Source of the DNA: Pseudomonas sp. B6002
Lineage (GTDB): Bacteria > Pseudomonadota > Gammaproteobacteria > Pseudomonadales > Pseudomonadaceae
Assembly (NCBI RefSeq): GCF_013385985.1
Contig: NZ_JACAOY010000011.1
Coordinates: 107,039-171,038 of the forward strand
Reading direction: 5' to 3'
Length of the DNA stretch: 64,000 bases
Shown: positions 1-8,828 of the stretch, in pieces
How the letters are laid out: the number at the start of each line of letters is the position of its first letter
How positions within the stretch are numbered: position 1 is the first letter of the stretch
Translations under genes and position numbers: made by a program
Notes under the pieces: generated by a model
Databases searched by the model: none
Told to the model about the DNA's origin: nothing
What the model saw: only the letters and a program-made list of their open reading frames with translations

Positions 1-336
1 GTCGCCGAAGGTCGGCTGGGTAGCGATGCGCAGCACTTCGGTCTCGCCGCCGTAGGTGAGGATGTAACGGCTGGAGATGTCCACCTGGGTCAGGATCTTG
101 TGCACCTCGGCCAGGTACAGCGAACCCGCCGGTGACAGGTACAAGCGCTGGCGCACCCGTTCGAACAGGTTGTGGCAAAGCATCTCTTCCAACTGCGCGA
201 CTTGTTTGCTCACCGCGCTCTGGGTCAGGTGCAGCTCTTCGGCGGCGCGGGTGAAGCTCAGGTGGCGGGCGGCGGCTTCGAAGCATTGCAGGGCCGTCAT
301 CGAAGGGGTCAAGCGTTTTGAAATCATGCAGTTCAT
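1..336 (-). CDS. LysR-family transcriptional regulator, N-terminal part (runs off window)
   Basis: The minus strand encodes an uninterrupted N-terminal winged helix-turn-helix of LysR type. The protein begins near MISKRLTPSMTALQCFEAA, followed by the typical recognition helix (LTQSAVSKQVAQLEE), LFERVRQRLYLSPAG and the start of the linker. It is open at base 1, so the ligand-binding domain is missing. Two in-frame ATGs (336 and 327) are possible and neither has a clear ribosome site. It is divergent from the amino-acid binding protein at 472 across about 135 bp, the classic layout for a LysR regulator and its target, so control of that gene is a reasonable inference. The residues after the wing (YLAEVHKILTQVD) resemble GcvA/AmpR-like regulators. 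Confidence 0.85.
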   Translation of the reverse strand, partial: MNCMISKRLTPSMTALQCFEAAARHLSFTRAAEELHLTQSAVSKQVAQLEEMLCHNLFERVRQRLYLSPAGSLYLAEVHKILTQVDISSRYILTYGGETEVLRIATQPTFGD

Positions 337-471
337 TCCAAATCGGAAGGAGCCTTTGCCTAAAGGTCGTTTGTGGCAGCGCCGTAAAGCCGTGGATACT
401 GCCCGGCAGCACTATAAACCGGCGCGGGCTGTGAGGCGCCGAATAATAAGGAATGACAGGGAGTGCCTTGC

Positions 472-1500
472 ATGAATCCATTCAAAACCACCTTGGCCGT
501 ACTCGGCACGAGCGCCGTATTGGGCTTGGCCGGCACCGCGCACGCGGGCGCCACACTGGATGCGATCCAGAAGAAAGGCTTTATCCAGTGCGGTGTCAGC
601 GACGGCCTGCCAGGCTTTGGTGTGCCGGACAGCAAGGGCAAGATGACCGGCATCGACGTGGATGTGTGCCACGCCGTTGCGGCGGCCGTGTTTGGTGACG
701 CCTCGAAAGTGAAGTTCAGCCAACTGACCGCCAAGGAGCGCTTCACCGCGCTGCAATCGGGCGAAGTGGATGTGATCTCGCGCAACACCACCTGGACCAG
801 CTCCCGCGACTCAGGGATGGGCCTGGTGTTTACCGGCGTGACCTACTACGACGGCATCGGCTTCCTGGTGAACAACAAGCTGGGCGTGACCGGTGCCAAG
901 CAACTGGACGGCGCGACCATCTGTATCCAGGCCGGCACCACCACGGAACTCAACGTGTCGGATTACTTTCGCACCAACGGCATGAAATACACACCGATCA
1001 CCTTCGACACCGCCGATGAAAGCGCCAAGGGCCTGGAATCCGGACGCTGCGACGTGTTGACCACCGACCAATCGGGCCTGTACGCCCAGCGTATCAAGAT
1101 GGCCCACCCGGACGAGTTCGTGGTGCTGCCGGAAGTGATTTCCAAGGAGCCGCTGGGGCCCCTGGTGCGCAAGGGCGATGATGAGTGGTTCAGCATCGTC
1201 AAATGGACCCTGTTCGCCATGCTCAACGCCGAGGAAATGGGCATTACCTCGCAGAACGTCGAGGAGCAGGCCAAGACCACCAGGAACCCGGATGTGGCGC
1301 GCTTGCTCGGTGCCGACGGTGAATACGGGCGGGACCTGAAACTGCGCAAGGATTGGGTGGTGCAGATCGTCAAGCAGGTGGGTAACTACGACGAAGTGTT
1401 CGAGCGCAACATTGGCCAGGGCAGCGTGCTGAAGATCAAGCGCGGGCTTAATGCCCTGTGGAGCCAGGGCGGTATCCAGTACGCACCGCCCGTACGGTAG
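472..1500 (+). CDS. Amino-acid ABC transporter periplasmic substrate-binding protein (AapJ/BztA type)
   Basis: The product is 342 aa with a signal peptide (residues 1-25, cut after AHA) and a type-2 periplasmic binding fold. The blocks GVSDGLPGFGVPD, GKMTGIDVDVCHAVAAAVFGD, VDVISRNTTWT and CIQAGTTTELNVSDYF are characteristic of the AapJ/BztA group, which binds general L-amino acids for an ABC importer. An ATG at 472 preceded by AGGGAG is preferred to an in-frame GTG at 463. No permease or ATPase gene lies nearby, so this is an orphan binding protein within the window. The gene may feed an importer elsewhere or act in sensing. Its stop codon abuts that of the convergent diguanylate cyclase gene with no spacer. 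Substrate is inferred from family only. Confidence 0.88.
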   Translation: MNPFKTTLAVLGTSAVLGLAGTAHAGATLDAIQKKGFIQCGVSDGLPGFGVPDSKGKMTGIDVDVCHAVAAAVFGDASKVKFSQLTAKERFTALQSGEVDVISRNTTWTSSRDSGMGLVFTGVTYYDGIGFLVNNKLGVTGAKQLDGATICIQAGTTTELNVSDYFRTNGMKYTPITFDTADESAKGLESGRCDVLTTDQSGLYAQRIKMAHPDEFVVLPEVISKEPLGPLVRKGDDEWFSIVKWTLFAMLNAEEMGITSQNVEEQAKTTRNPDVARLLGADGEYGRDLKLRKDWVVQIVKQVGNYDEVFERNIGQGSVLKIKRGLNALWSQGGIQYAPPVR

Positions 1501-2514
1501 TTATTCCGACGCGGTGTCCTTCCCTGCCGCTTTGGCGCGGTACAACGCCTGATCGGCACGCGCCATCAGGGCTGCAGGGGATTCACCGCTATGGCGCTCG
1601 GCCAAGCCCAAGCTCAGCGTCACCTTGAAGTCGCCCACGGCGGGCATCCGGCTGATCTGCTGGCGAATGCTTTGGGCCACGCCCTTCGCCGCTTGCAGGT
1701 TGCTTTTGGGCAGGATCAGCATGAACTCGTCACCGCCCCAGCGGGCCAACAGGTCGCCGGGGCGCACGCACGCCTCCAGGTTTTGCACGGTGCGAACCAG
1801 TGTCTGGTCACCGACCGCGTGGCCATGTTTGTCATTGATTGGCTTGAAGTCATCGAGGTCCATGGCCACCAGCGTCAACGGCAGACGAAAGCGCTCGGCG
1901 CGGTCGCATTCTTCCAACAGCACTTTTTCGAGGCGGTAGCGGTTGGCCACGCGGGTCAGGGTGTCGAGTTCCGCCAGGGAGCGGTTTTCGTCGAGCTGCA
2001 CTTGCAGTTGCTGGTTGACCCGCGACAACTCGCGAGTGCGCTCGGCCACCAGGGCTTCAAGGGATTGGTTGCGCCGTTCAAGCTGCTCGATCGATGACTT
2101 GCGCGTATGGATATCACGGTGTGCGCCCACCATACGCGCCACCGTACCGTCGGGGTTGCGTGCGATCACGTAGCCGCGGTCTTCAATCCACAGGTAGGAG
2201 CCATCTTCCTTACGGCAGCGGTATTCCACTCGATACTGGGGCGCACGGCGGCTGACGTAGTCATCAAACACCGTCATGACTTGCGGGTAGTCTTCGGGGT
2301 GGATCACGTTCTCCCAGGTGAACACACTGTTCTCCAGGGAGTGGCGGGGGTAACCGAGCATTTCGTACCAGCCGGGGTTGCGGTAGACGAACCCGGTATT
2401 GGCGTTCCAGTCCCAGATGCCGTCGCTGACCAACTCCATCACGGCATGCAGCATGTCGGCATTGAGGTCAGAAAAGTCATTGCGTAGCGGCTTGCTGTCG
2501 GATGTATCGTCCAT
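1501..2514 (-). CDS. PAS-GGDEF diguanylate cyclase
   Basis: The product is 337 aa and makes cyclic di-GMP from two GTP. Residues about 20-140 form a PAS/PAC sensor of the PAS_3 type (IWDWNANTGFVYRNPGWYEMLGY, then YRCRKEDGSYLWIEDRGYVI). A short coiled coil follows (about 138-180), then a GGDEF domain beginning DTLTRVANR. The active-site motif GGDEF is intact at 260-264. An RPGD at 251-254, five residues upstream, fits the RxxD inhibitory I-site, so product feedback inhibition is expected. There is no signal peptide or membrane segment, so it should be a cytoplasmic sensor; the PAS ligand cannot be told from sequence. Confidence 0.93.
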   Translation of the reverse strand: MDDTSDSKPLRNDFSDLNADMLHAVMELVSDGIWDWNANTGFVYRNPGWYEMLGYPRHSLENSVFTWENVIHPEDYPQVMTVFDDYVSRRAPQYRVEYRCRKEDGSYLWIEDRGYVIARNPDGTVARMVGAHRDIHTRKSSIEQLERRNQSLEALVAERTRELSRVNQQLQVQLDENRSLAELDTLTRVANRYRLEKVLLEECDRAERFRLPLTLVAMDLDDFKPINDKHGHAVGDQTLVRTVQNLEACVRPGDLLARWGGDEFMLILPKSNLQAAKGVAQSIRQQISRMPAVGDFKVTLSLGLAERHSGESPAALMARADQALYRAKAAGKDTASE

Positions 2515-2652
2515 CTGAACGCTTCCTGCGTGGGCTGGCTCCCAAGGCCAGTCAGGGTTGACGCCGATACTCCGTGGCTGGGGTTACTGTACAACGGGGC
2601 GGGTGTGGTTTGAATAGGGTGGGGGCGATGCTTTAGTAGCAGTGAAGCGTTA

Positions 2653-4545
2653 TCACTTCGGCGCCACCATCCTCGTCCGAGGCTTCCCGTCGGCGTTGTG
2701 CTGGTAGATGTCCTCAGGCTGCCCCTGCTCATTGAAAAACACCTGGCCTATCCCTGCGCTGTTCCACAGCCGCTCGCCAGCTTCGGCATGCTCGGGAATA
2801 TGGGGCACCACCTGCAGGGCACGGCGGCGGGTGAAGCCGTTGAGGGGCGAGCGTGGCGAGTAGAGCCAACGGTTGAGGCGGTCGAACCATTCCAGCAGGC
2901 GCGGCGGGAATTCGTTCTTGATGCCGCTGCTGGTGATCTGCCAGATCCTGGGGCCCGCGTTGCGGTGCCGGATCAGCACTTCGTACACGAACGAGTAATG
3001 CACATCGCCCGAAAGAATCACGTAGTTACCCGGCGTACGGGAGTGGCGGAAGATGTTGAGGATCGCGTGGGCGGCGCCGCGATGGGCCATCCAGTTTTCC
3101 GCGTCCACCAGCAATGGGTGGCCGCACCAGCTGAAGACTTTTTGCACGGTTTCGATCAGCTTGACCCCGAAGATCGGCGCGGGCGAGACGATGATGGCCG
3201 AGGGATGGTCCAGCAGCTCTTGTTGCAGTTCGCTCAAGGCTTCCCAGTCGAGCAGGCCAGAGGGTTGCTTGAGGGCGAACTCACTGCGCCAGCGTCGAGT
3301 GCGGGTGTCGAGCACCACGAGGGCCGGGGTCGTCGGCAGCACGTAGTGCCAGTGCTGGAATTTCAGCAGCACCTTGAGCAACTCGTCCTGTGCGGATGCG
3401 TCCAGGTGGTTGTCCTGTGTTCGGGTGGTCAATGCCTGGGTTTGGTTCAGCAGGTCGCCAAATACATCTGGCTGGTTACCCCAGCCCTGGCACAGCAGAT
3501 AAGCGAGCAAAGCATTGCCGATGATGCGCCGGGAAAAGGGGTGGCTGTAGGCAGTTTGTTCCCACTGGGCGCTGAGGTTCCAGTCGTCGGTGATGTCGTG
3601 ATCGTCAAAGATCATCAAGGTGGACAGGTGAGCGAATACCCGTGCAACACCGGGCAGTCCCTGGCGGAATTGGTCGATCTGCACTAGCTCGCGGGCGTAG
3701 CGCTGTTGTTCGGCTGCGCTCAGCGTCGGGGCCTGCGTGTCGATCAATGTCCAGGGGGTTGGCGACCAGACCAGCAAGTACATCGCGATCACTTCGGCGA
3801 AGGTCACGAGATGGTTGTCGGCGGTGCTGCTGGTAAAGATCGGCTTCTTCACGCCACCAAAAAAGCGTTCGCGCAGGGTCTCGTTGCTGTCCAGCGCAGG
3901 CAGCAGGTCGGCGCGATGGTAATAACTGGCGCGATGCCTGTAGAGGCTGGTGCTGTCGTCGACCACCGCACCTTCCAGGTATTCATCGAACAAGCCCAGG
4001 CGTGCGATCAAGGCATGAATCGCACGCAACATCGGCCCGGCGACATCGTCGGCGTAGATCTGGTCACCGCTCATCATCAGCAAGGTCGGGCGTTCGGCCG
4101 GGGTATGGGCTTCGGCCAGCAGGCGGTCGACACAGAGCAGGCCTTCGTCGGCGCGGTGATGGGGCTTGCGGCAGGAACCGTGGACCAGTTGGTGAATGCG
4201 GCTGTGTACAACGAAGTGGGGCATTGAGGCCCCTGCGTAAAGCAAGTGAGGGGCCCACTCGGCAATACCGTGATTGTCGATCAGCACATCAAAGCCGATG
4301 TTTACATCGCTGGGCATTTCCTCTGCCAGCGGTACATCGATCAAATAGATAAATGCGTGACGACCGACAGCAATGACCTGGCTATGAGCTGCCAGGGGAA
4401 TAGCCAATATTGTTTGAGGAAGTTGCAACCTTAGGGTCAGCGTCAACTGCCGACTGGCCACGAGCCATAACACCAGGCGCTTGGGTTCTACACGGCGTAG
4501 CAATGGGCCGGCGAGTATGGCGGGTAGCGATGATGACGCTGGCAT
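2653..4545 (-). CDS. PhoD-like metallophosphatase family protein
   Basis: About 630 aa. The central region carries the metallophosphoesterase signatures of the PhoD-like family: LLMMSGDQIYADDVAGPM, MIFDDHDITDDWN and YVILSGDVHYSFVYEV, which supply the Asp/His ligands of a two-metal centre. The first ~90 residues are less conserved. There is no signal peptide or Tat motif, unlike secreted PhoD alkaline phosphatases, so a cytoplasmic phosphodiesterase or phosphatase is more likely. ATG at 4545 is chosen over an adjacent in-frame TTG at 4548; no strong ribosome site is seen. The gene stands alone: the upstream neighbour on the same strand is a small unknown gene ended by a terminator. Substrate unknown. 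Confidence 0.85.
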   Translation of the reverse strand: MPASSSLPAILAGPLLRRVEPKRLVLWLVASRQLTLTLRLQLPQTILAIPLAAHSQVIAVGRHAFIYLIDVPLAEEMPSDVNIGFDVLIDNHGIAEWAPHLLYAGASMPHFVVHSRIHQLVHGSCRKPHHRADEGLLCVDRLLAEAHTPAERPTLLMMSGDQIYADDVAGPMLRAIHALIARLGLFDEYLEGAVVDDSTSLYRHRASYYHRADLLPALDSNETLRERFFGGVKKPIFTSSTADNHLVTFAEVIAMYLLVWSPTPWTLIDTQAPTLSAAEQQRYARELVQIDQFRQGLPGVARVFAHLSTLMIFDDHDITDDWNLSAQWEQTAYSHPFSRRIIGNALLAYLLCQGWGNQPDVFGDLLNQTQALTTRTQDNHLDASAQDELLKVLLKFQHWHYVLPTTPALVVLDTRTRRWRSEFALKQPSGLLDWEALSELQQELLDHPSAIIVSPAPIFGVKLIETVQKVFSWCGHPLLVDAENWMAHRGAAHAILNIFRHSRTPGNYVILSGDVHYSFVYEVLIRHRNAGPRIWQITSSGIKNEFPPRLLEWFDRLNRWLYSPRSPLNGFTRRRALQVVPHIPEHAEAGERLWNSAGIGQVFFNEQGQPEDIYQHNADGKPRTRMVAPK

Positions 4546-4648
4546 CAAACGGATAACTCAAGTTAAGAGGTAGGCCGGCAGGGTACAATAATGAATGTAG
4601 AAGTTTCGTTAATAGGTGGCGTTGTATTAAGGTGCCGACGTGAAAATA

Positions 4649-4677
4649 GAAAAGCAGCGTATTGAACGCTGCTTTTC
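4649..4677 (-). terminator. Rho-independent terminator of the small gene 4704-4910
   Basis: A perfect 11-bp stem (GAAAAGCAGCG / CGCTGCTTTTC) with a 7-nt loop. On the minus strand it sits 26 bp after the stop of the small ORF and is followed by TATTTT. The arms end in A and T runs, so it could act in either direction. Confidence 0.75.
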
Positions 4678-4703
4678 AACAAACTACTGAACGGGCGGTA
4701 GGG

Positions 4704-4910
4704 TTACAGTATGTTTCCCCGGCCGAGGCTGTCCATACCTCCGCCATTGCGCCTGCGGGGCTTGTCTGCACTGGAGGTGGTTTCAAAGGCCGAAACCTGA
4801 AGGTCTTGCTCTTCAAGGCTGCGCTTTTGGCGAGAACGGGTGGATGGGGTGTGTTGAGTGTCTGGGCTAACAGGGAATTGAACGGGGTAAGTGCTGATAG
4901 CGCTGATCAT
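4704..4910 (-). CDS. Small hypothetical protein (68 aa)
   Basis: A short protein starting MISAISTYPVQFPVSPD, rich in Ser, Thr, Arg and Gln, with no predicted membrane segment or cysteine. The reading frame is supported by the strong terminator placed just behind it and by my recollection that small proteins with this N-terminus occur in other pseudomonads. No function can be assigned. The sequence upstream (4911-5197) is AT-rich and would hold its promoter. Confidence 0.55.
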   Translation of the reverse strand: MISAISTYPVQFPVSPDTQHTPSTRSRQKRSLEEQDLQVSAFETTSSADKPRRRNGGGMDSLGRGNIL

Positions 4911-5197
4911 AAGGGTGTCTCTTTTTTAAAAGTTGATAATGAGTTCTACATGGCATGTTCTTCCCTGTAACAGTGCGGGAGTTAAGCTAGTTGTTTTTGT
5001 TCGGGCAGGCGAGGTCGCGAGTGTTGCGGATTGTAATGTGCTGGATGGAGACTTTTTAATAAAAAAGTTAAGAGTGTGTGGGATGTTTATTAACTGTCGC
5101 TTAACGGCATCAGTGTTCAGGTACGCGGATGAATACAAGGTATTTATCCGGTAAGAGGGAAGGCCGGGGCAGCAAGGCTGCCCGGCGGGGTGATCGA
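4911..5197. other. AT-rich intergenic region between the small gene and bphP
   Basis: About 290 bp, noticeably more AT-rich than its surroundings, with T and A tracts (for example around 5055-5065). It should contain the promoter of the leftward small gene. A GC hairpin at about 5167-5184 (GGGCAG...CTGCCC, no strong U tract) lies just beyond the bphP stop and may end that transcript. Two overlapping ORFs of about 70 codons exist here, but neither has a ribosome site or recognisable content. Confidence 0.5.
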
Positions 5198-7441
5198 TTA
5201 TCGGTGCACGTCGTCTGTCACTTTAGGCACGGTGAACCGGAACTCGCTGCCACGGCCCACTTCACTTTCAGCAACAATCTTGCCGCCATGGGCCTGGACG
5301 ATGCCTTGCGTGATGTACAGCCCAAGGCCGCTGCCGGTCGGGTTGTTTTCCGTCTGGGTCCAATAGCGATCAAACACGTGAGGCAGTTGTTCCGGCGCAA
5401 TCCCTTCGCCGGAATCGCGCACCGAAAACACAATCTCCTCGCCATTGCTCATGGCGCTGATGCCGATATTGCCTTGGCGCGGGGTGAACTTGATGGCATT
5501 GCCGATCAGGTTCGACAGTACCTGGAACAAGCGCTCCGGGTCGGCGTTGATCTGCAGGCCAGGCTCGGTGTTGAACGACAGGTCGATGCCTTTCTCCATC
5601 GCCAACGGCGCCAGCAGTGAATAGGCCTCTTCAAAGATCTGGCTGACATCCAGCGGCACCGGTTTGACCACGTAGCGCCCGGCTTCGATTTTCGAGGTGT
5701 CGAGCAAATCTTCCAGCAGCACATTCATGCGCCCGGCGGCCTGTTGCATGGTGTCGATGGCCGAGGAAATCCGTCGCGAGGTGTGCGGGCCGTCGGAGCT
5801 GAAAGCCTTTTGCATCATGCCGCACAGCATGGAGATCACGGTCATCGGGTTGCGCAGGTCGTGGGAGACTACCGCCACCAGCTCGTCACGAGCGCGCACG
5901 GCTTGTTGCTCGCGCAACACTTGGCGGGCCAGGTCGTTTTCCAGGGCTGAGCGACGCAGGTCATTGGCGGCAAAGCGGTCGCCGTGGCTCCACTTGGTGG
6001 AGATGCCGGCCATTTCCACTTTCCAGATTTCAAACGATGTGCGTGGGCGAAGGCGCAAGCCCGCGTCGGAGTTTTCCAGGTCCAGCGGTTTGCTCGGGTC
6101 GCCACTCCAGTTGATGTTCTCTTTGACTTCCGGGCGGAACCACAGCACGCCGTTATCCACAGGCTTGGGCAGGCTCATGGCCAATACGCCGCTGGCCACT
6201 TGTTGATACTCGGCGGCAGGCGGGTACACCGACGCCAGGTTGTGGCTGGAAAACACCGGCTCGCCGGTCTCGATCAGCCACTTGTGCAGGGCGCGAATCT
6301 GCGCCGGCTCCGGGCAGTTGCCATAGCGATGCAGTTGTTTGTCTTCGATGATCGCCACACCGCCGGCCAGGGCCAGGTCCATCAGCACTTGCGGCTGTTG
6401 GGCCAGGCCGTCGAAGACGTTTGCTTCGCTGGCCTTCATTGCCTGAGCCAGCAGGGCCAAAGCCTCGACCTTCTCTTCACGCTGACGGCTCAGGTCCAGG
6501 GCTTCCATGGCGCTGATCTGCAGCGACAACACCTGGCCGATGGTCTGGCAGGCCGTACGCAGCTCATTGGGCACCAACAACGGCTCGCGGTTGCCGCAAC
6601 TGATCAGACCCCACAGTGTGTCGCCCTTCATCAACGAAATGCTCATGGACGACAGCACGCCCATGTTCTGCATGTACTGGCAGTGAATCGGCGACACGCT
6701 GCGCAGAGTGGCGAAACTCAGGTCCAGCGGCTGTCCGGTGTCCGGGCGCAGCTTGGGCAGCAGCGGCACCGGCTCATAGGCGGCATTCGGGATGATGCGC
6801 AGCCAGTTGGTGCGGTACAGCTCGCGGGCCTGCTCCGGAATGTCGGACGCGGGGAAGAACAACCCGTTGAACAGCTCCATGGACGGCGCCGATGCCTCGG
6901 CGATCACCTGGCCGTGGCCTTCCTCTTCGAAACGGTAGATCAGCACCCGGTCATAACCGGTCATGGCCTGGATTTCATTCACACTGATTTCGTACAACGC
7001 TTGCAGGGTTTTCGCCGACTGCAAGCGCTGCAACATTTTGCCCAGGTCGCTGGTGCGGCCGTTCAGTGCGCGTGGTTTGAAGTCTTCAATACGCAGTTCG
7101 AATTCCAGCACCAGTACGTTCTGATGGCGATGCAGCAGACCTTCGAACGACGCGCCGTTGAGGGTGACATGCAGGGGCGGCGCGTCGAAAAAGCTGTTGC
7201 TCTCAGCCATGGATTGCACAGCGTTAGCGTGTTCAACCCCCAACAGAGTGTGCAGAGGCTTGCCTAGCAGCGCCTCAGGCGCCTGGCCGAACAACGTGCC
7301 CACGTTGGCGCTGACCTGGATGATATTCAGGTCGGGTTCCGACAAGGTCAGCAGCACACCGTGAGGTTGGATCGCCCCCGGAAAACGGATGGGCTCGTCG
7401 GCGCAGTTGGCAAGCAGCTCTTCAAAATCTTCGGGTTTCAT
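5198..7441 (-). CDS. bphP: Bacteriophytochrome histidine kinase
   Basis: A 747-aa red/far-red photoreceptor kinase. The PAS domain has the biliverdin-attaching cysteine at position 13 (ELLANCADEPIRF) before the IQPHG loop. The GAF domain has FFPASDIP (D200), LRIIPNAAYEP and SPIHCQYMQNMG (H253). The PHY tongue shows WSGDPSKP and RPRTSF. The kinase core has the H-box VVSHDLRNP (H527), an N-box NLIGNAIKFTP and the GLGLYITQGIV lid region. The ATG at 7441 overlaps the heme-oxygenase stop (ATGA) and has AGAGGT upstream, arguing for translational coupling, so the apoprotein and its chromophore-making enzyme are produced together. No receiver is fused; the nearby receiver at 8249 is the likely partner. 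Confidence 0.96.
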   Translation of the reverse strand: MKPEDFEELLANCADEPIRFPGAIQPHGVLLTLSEPDLNIIQVSANVGTLFGQAPEALLGKPLHTLLGVEHANAVQSMAESNSFFDAPPLHVTLNGASFEGLLHRHQNVLVLEFELRIEDFKPRALNGRTSDLGKMLQRLQSAKTLQALYEISVNEIQAMTGYDRVLIYRFEEEGHGQVIAEASAPSMELFNGLFFPASDIPEQARELYRTNWLRIIPNAAYEPVPLLPKLRPDTGQPLDLSFATLRSVSPIHCQYMQNMGVLSSMSISLMKGDTLWGLISCGNREPLLVPNELRTACQTIGQVLSLQISAMEALDLSRQREEKVEALALLAQAMKASEANVFDGLAQQPQVLMDLALAGGVAIIEDKQLHRYGNCPEPAQIRALHKWLIETGEPVFSSHNLASVYPPAAEYQQVASGVLAMSLPKPVDNGVLWFRPEVKENINWSGDPSKPLDLENSDAGLRLRPRTSFEIWKVEMAGISTKWSHGDRFAANDLRRSALENDLARQVLREQQAVRARDELVAVVSHDLRNPMTVISMLCGMMQKAFSSDGPHTSRRISSAIDTMQQAAGRMNVLLEDLLDTSKIEAGRYVVKPVPLDVSQIFEEAYSLLAPLAMEKGIDLSFNTEPGLQINADPERLFQVLSNLIGNAIKFTPRQGNIGISAMSNGEEIVFSVRDSGEGIAPEQLPHVFDRYWTQTENNPTGSGLGLYITQGIVQAHGGKIVAESEVGRGSEFRFTVPKVTDDVHR

Positions 7442-8052
7442 AGCAGTACCTCTTGGCGGTCGAGCCATTGCTCAAAGCCGCTGAATGTCGAACGGGCAGC
7501 CTCTACCGCGTGCTGTTTGGCGGGTGCATCCAGCGGCAGGCGGCCCAGGTAGTCGAGAAAGTCTTTCCAGCGTCGACCGGTCTCGGCGCCATATACGTTG
7601 AGAAATGCGCCACCGTTGTCAGCATCCAGGCCCAGGCGCTGGGCCATTTCCCGGCGCAGCACTTGGCCGCCCAACGTCGCGCCTTCGAGCACATACAGGG
7701 CGCCGAGGCAGGCAGCGGGAGTGTTGAAGGTGGGCAAATCGGTGCAACGAGGCAGGGCGTCGAGAGTGTCGTTGTCCAGGCCTAGGGCATGGAGGTCTTT
7801 CACCAATGTTGGCGTTTTCACACGCATCACTGTGTCGAAGCCCTCGGGAATCAAACCACTGCCGTACAGCGCTGTTTCCATCGGGCGGTAAAAGCCGTAG
7901 TACGCCTGGAGCAGTCGCCGATACCAGTTGGCATCCAGGCGCTCGGAGAAGAACGGCAGGCGCTTTTCCAACGCCACATGCAACAGGGCAGTGCCTGTAC
8001 GCAGTGTTTCCAGCAGTGAGGGCGCACTGACGTCATGGGCCTGTGAATGCAT
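7438..8052 (-). CDS. bphO: Heme oxygenase (biliverdin-producing)
   Basis: About 204 aa, of the BphO/HemO type, opening heme to biliverdin for the adjacent bacteriophytochrome. The proximal-histidine helix is visible as ALLHVALEKRLPFF near the N-terminus, and the distal glycine-rich helix as LYVLEGATLGGQVL. ATG at 8052 (MHSQAHDV) is chosen because family members begin shortly before this helix. Longer in-frame starts up to 8145 would add about 30 unusual residues. The end overlaps bphP by 4 nt. The genomic pairing indicates a role in photoreceptor assembly more than in iron acquisition. Confidence 0.93.
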   Translation of the reverse strand: MHSQAHDVSAPSLLETLRTGTALLHVALEKRLPFFSERLDANWYRRLLQAYYGFYRPMETALYGSGLIPEGFDTVMRVKTPTLVKDLHALGLDNDTLDALPRCTDLPTFNTPAACLGALYVLEGATLGGQVLRREMAQRLGLDADNGGAFLNVYGAETGRRWKDFLDYLGRLPLDAPAKQHAVEAARSTFSGFEQWLDRQEVLL

Positions 8053-8248
8053 GCAATGAGCTCGAACAGTGGGCCTTGCGGCCATGAATGACGCGTGAAA
8101 AGGGGCGACGATTCTACACAACTCATTCGCTTCGACTGTACGCACAAGGCGAAAAGCCTGACCAGCGGATCAGAAAAGTCGCTCCTTGCTCATTGCAATG
8201 ACCACAACTCCCCGTCTCAAGTTCGGTTTAAGTGATATCGCGGGGCTA

Positions 8249-8629
8249 TCAATGCATGGACGATCCTTGTTGAGTCAGCGCCGTTTGCACACATTCAAGC
8301 AAGTGCTCGGCGCTCCACGGCTTGGGCAGGAAACGTACGCTGCTGCCCAGTTGCGCTGCCAGCTTGGTATTGCCGGACGTCAGCACCACCGGCACTGACG
8401 GCCAGCGGTGGGCCACGACCCGGCTCAAGTCATAACCGTTGAGCAAACCCGGCATCTGGATATCGCTGACAATCAGGTCCACCGGGTCATCGGCCCGCTC
8501 GAGAAAAATCATCCCTTCGTCCGCCGAAGGAAACGAGGTGACATGGGCACCAAACTCCTCCAGCACGTCCACCATCAACGAGCGAATGATCTCGTCGTCT
8601 TCCAACACTAAAATCGATGGCTGAGCCAT
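8249..8629 (-). CDS. Single-domain response regulator
   Basis: A 126-aa stand-alone receiver with no output domain. Acidic residues E10-D12 (VLEDDE), phospho-acceptor D56 (IVSDIQMPG), T/S84-85 (VVLTSGN) and K103 (LPKPW) are all present. The ATG at 8629 has AAGGA just upstream. It lies about 200 bp upstream of bphO on the same strand, so it is probably co-expressed with bphO-bphP and receives phosphate from BphP; that pairing is inferred from position. Lack of an effector domain suggests action through protein contacts or as a phosphate relay. Confidence 0.9.
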   Translation of the reverse strand: MAQPSILVLEDDEIIRSLMVDVLEEFGAHVTSFPSADEGMIFLERADDPVDLIVSDIQMPGLLNGYDLSRVVAHRWPSVPVVLTSGNTKLAAQLGSSVRFLPKPWSAEHLLECVQTALTQQGSSMH

Positions 8630-8828
8630 GATCCTTACTCCACCATCAGGGTTCAATTGGGTGGAGTGGGACACGCTTCAATAGGTTCGATTGGATATTC
8701 GCTAAACGATGGGTGGTCGTGCAAACGCTCTGGCTTGCGCGGTTGCCAGCTGTTACTGCACGATACCCGCGCATCAACTACAGAGGACCGGCCTGACCTC
8801 TCACAGGCTTTCGCACAAGGCTGCCCCC

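Noticed and set aside
4926-5154. Two overlapping ORFs of about 70 codons on opposite strands
   Set aside because: No ribosome site, no domain or signal, and AT-rich intergenic composition; likely chance.
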